Positions 63,078 to 64,000 of a stretch of 64,000 nt of DNA are shown piece by piece. Below the pieces are notes generated by a model that saw only the letters and a list, made by a program, of their open reading frames with translations, had not been told where the DNA came from and ran no database searches. Source of the DNA: Rhizobium sp. NFR07 (lineage in GTDB: Bacteria > Pseudomonadota > Alphaproteobacteria > Rhizobiales > Rhizobiaceae); NCBI RefSeq assembly GCF_900111905.1, contig NZ_FOKM01000006.1:124001-188000 (forward strand). Reading direction: 5' to 3'. Position numbers and translations under genes: made by a program. Numbering within the stretch: the stretch's first letter is position 1; each line of letters starts with the position of its first letter.

Positions 63078-64000
63078 TTATGCTTTCGACGGCGGCGCAA
63101 CGGAGTTCCGCACGACGATTTCTACCGGCAGCAATTCCTCCGAGCTGAGGCTTTCGGATTCCTGCCAGTTTGTTTCAAGAAGCAGCGCCAGCGCCCGTTG
63201 GCCGAGCGCCCGCACGGGCTGGCGTATTGCGGTCAGGGGCGGCGCGAAAAGATGCAATGGTCCCACATCGTCGAAGCCGATCACAGAGACCTCGTCGGGA
63301 ATGGAAATGCCCTCGGCACGCAGCACCTCGATCAGCCCGATCGCGATCTCGTCTGAACTGGCGAAGATCGCCGTCGCCTGCCTGCCTTCATCGAGGAAAC
63401 GGCGCGCGGCCTGCCGGCCGAATTCCACCGTGAAACTGCCCTCGTAACGGATCACCTGGAACGGCTCCCCCCGTTCCTTAAGCGCGCGCTCGAGACCCAG
63501 GGAACGGCGGCGGGTGCTGATCATCTCCTGCGGACCACCGATATAAACGACGCGCCGATGGCCGTGATCTGCGAGATGCCGCCCCGCCAGATAACCACCC
63601 TGCTCGTTGTCGGAAAAGAGTTTAGGCACCATCGCGTTCGGCACATCTTCGTCGACGATGACCACCTTGCCCGTCTGGTTGATCAGCGTGGCAAGTTCGC
63701 CGTCGTCCGGATGGTTGGTGACGAAGATAAGGCCATCGACGTGATTGCGGGCAAGCGCCGTGACATAGGAGATCTCGCGGCCGGGGCGGTTGAGCGTGGC
63801 ATGCAGCGACAATGCGAGGCCACGCTTGTCCGCTTCCTCCTCGACCGCGGACACGAGCGTTGCGAAAAACGGGTTGGCAATATCCGGCACCACCAGCCCG
63901 ATCGTATCCGAGCGACCGCGGCTCAGGCGGCGGGCATGCGGGTTCGGTTCGTATCGAAGATCCTGGATCGCCTTATCGATGCGCTGCTTGGTTTCGGCCG
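63078..64000 (-). CDS. LacI-family regulator, cut by the window edge
   Basis: The coding frame runs from the TAA at 63078-63080 to the window end. The visible part reads from the end of the LacI HTH/hinge (ETKQRIDKAIQDLRYEPN and ARRLSRGRSDTIGLV) into a complete effector domain, so only about the first 30 residues are missing. It precedes the ribose-type importer on the same strand and should control it. Confidence 0.9.
   Translation of the reverse strand, partial: AETKQRIDKAIQDLRYEPNPHARRLSRGRSDTIGLVVPDIANPFFATLVSAVEEEADKRGLALSLHATLNRPGREISYVTALARNHVDGLIFVTNHPDDGELATLINQTGKVVIVDEDVPNAMVPKLFSDNEQGGYLAGRHLADHGHRRVVYIGGPQEMISTRRRSLGLERALKERGEPFQVIRYEGSFTVEFGRQAARRFLDEGRQATAIFASSDEIAIGLIEVLRAEGISIPDEVSVIGFDDVGPLHLFAPPLTAIRQPVRALGQRALALLLETNWQESESLSSEELLPVEIVVRNSVAPPSKA

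Noticed and set aside
1..64000. Search by eye for CRISPR arrays, insertion sequences, tRNA genes and attachment sites
   Set aside because: No regular spaced repeats, transposase frames, cloverleaf-like segments or flanking direct repeats were seen.

Overview
The window is GC-rich, densely coded and dominated by ABC importers with their own regulators. This fits an alphaproteobacterium of the Rhizobiaceae type (Rhizobium, Agrobacterium, Ensifer or Shinella), probably an accessory replicon or catabolic region. A TGA-N9-TCA motif of the kind described for the rhizobial iron regulator RirA, placed ahead of an iron-type ECF sigma factor, supports this. No rRNA, tRNA, CRISPR array or insertion sequence was seen.

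Layout. (1) 1-9819: an AraC/MelR-like regulator, a GH4 alpha-galactosidase, a family-1 sugar ABC importer, a sugar isomerase-like protein and a Gfo/Idh oxidoreductase, with a divergent LacI regulator and a perfect palindromic operator. (2) 9820-10602: an ORF that looks cut at its 5' end, then sequence with no clear gene. (3) 10603-17409: an RND efflux pair (adaptor and pump) followed by an OmpR/EnvZ-type two-component system on the same strand. (4) 17904-23469: a LysR regulator and a polyamine-type importer plus aminobutyraldehyde dehydrogenase. Here the binding protein and the ATPase are fused and truncated by an internal deletion, while both permeases remain intact. (5) 23660-27155: an NTF2-like/saccharopine-dehydrogenase-like/VOC/SDR operon with a divergent AraC regulator; the saccharopine-type gene carries a +1 frameshift in an A run. 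(6) 27186-35677: a complete haem-acquisition (has) locus on the minus strand, comprising an ECF sigma factor, a FecR anti-sigma factor, a HasR receptor, a HasA-like hemophore and a HasD/HasE type I exporter. (7) 35961-47603: an oligopeptide-type ABC system with two paralogous binding proteins around a GntR regulator, plus an SDR, a deacetylase, gamma-glutamyltransferase and a RidA protein. (8) 47732-54513: an IclR-controlled tripartite tricarboxylate (TctCBA) importer with L- and D-type 2-hydroxyacid dehydrogenases and an RraA-type aldolase. (9) 54702-64000: an M20 amidase, a TenA-like protein, a BtpA/SgcQ-like TIM barrel, a PfkB kinase, a glutamine-amidotransferase-like protein, a phosphotriesterase-family hydrolase, a ribose-type ABC importer and a LacI regulator cut by the window edge.

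The most unusual parts are these. The hemophore carries a HasA-like N-terminal domain joined to an RTX/type I secretion tail and lacks the two classical haem-site histidines. Two near-identical 27-bp elements sit ahead of fecR and hasR and form a convincing regulon signature for the local ECF sigma factor, and an IRO-type box lies ahead of the sigma gene. The TenA/M20/BtpA/kinase/phosphotriesterase cluster may be an undescribed salvage route for a glycosylated heterocycle; that is inference from gene content only. Stem-loops recur between binding-protein and permease genes, and one palindrome appears to serve as Shine-Dalgarno site for two divergent genes.
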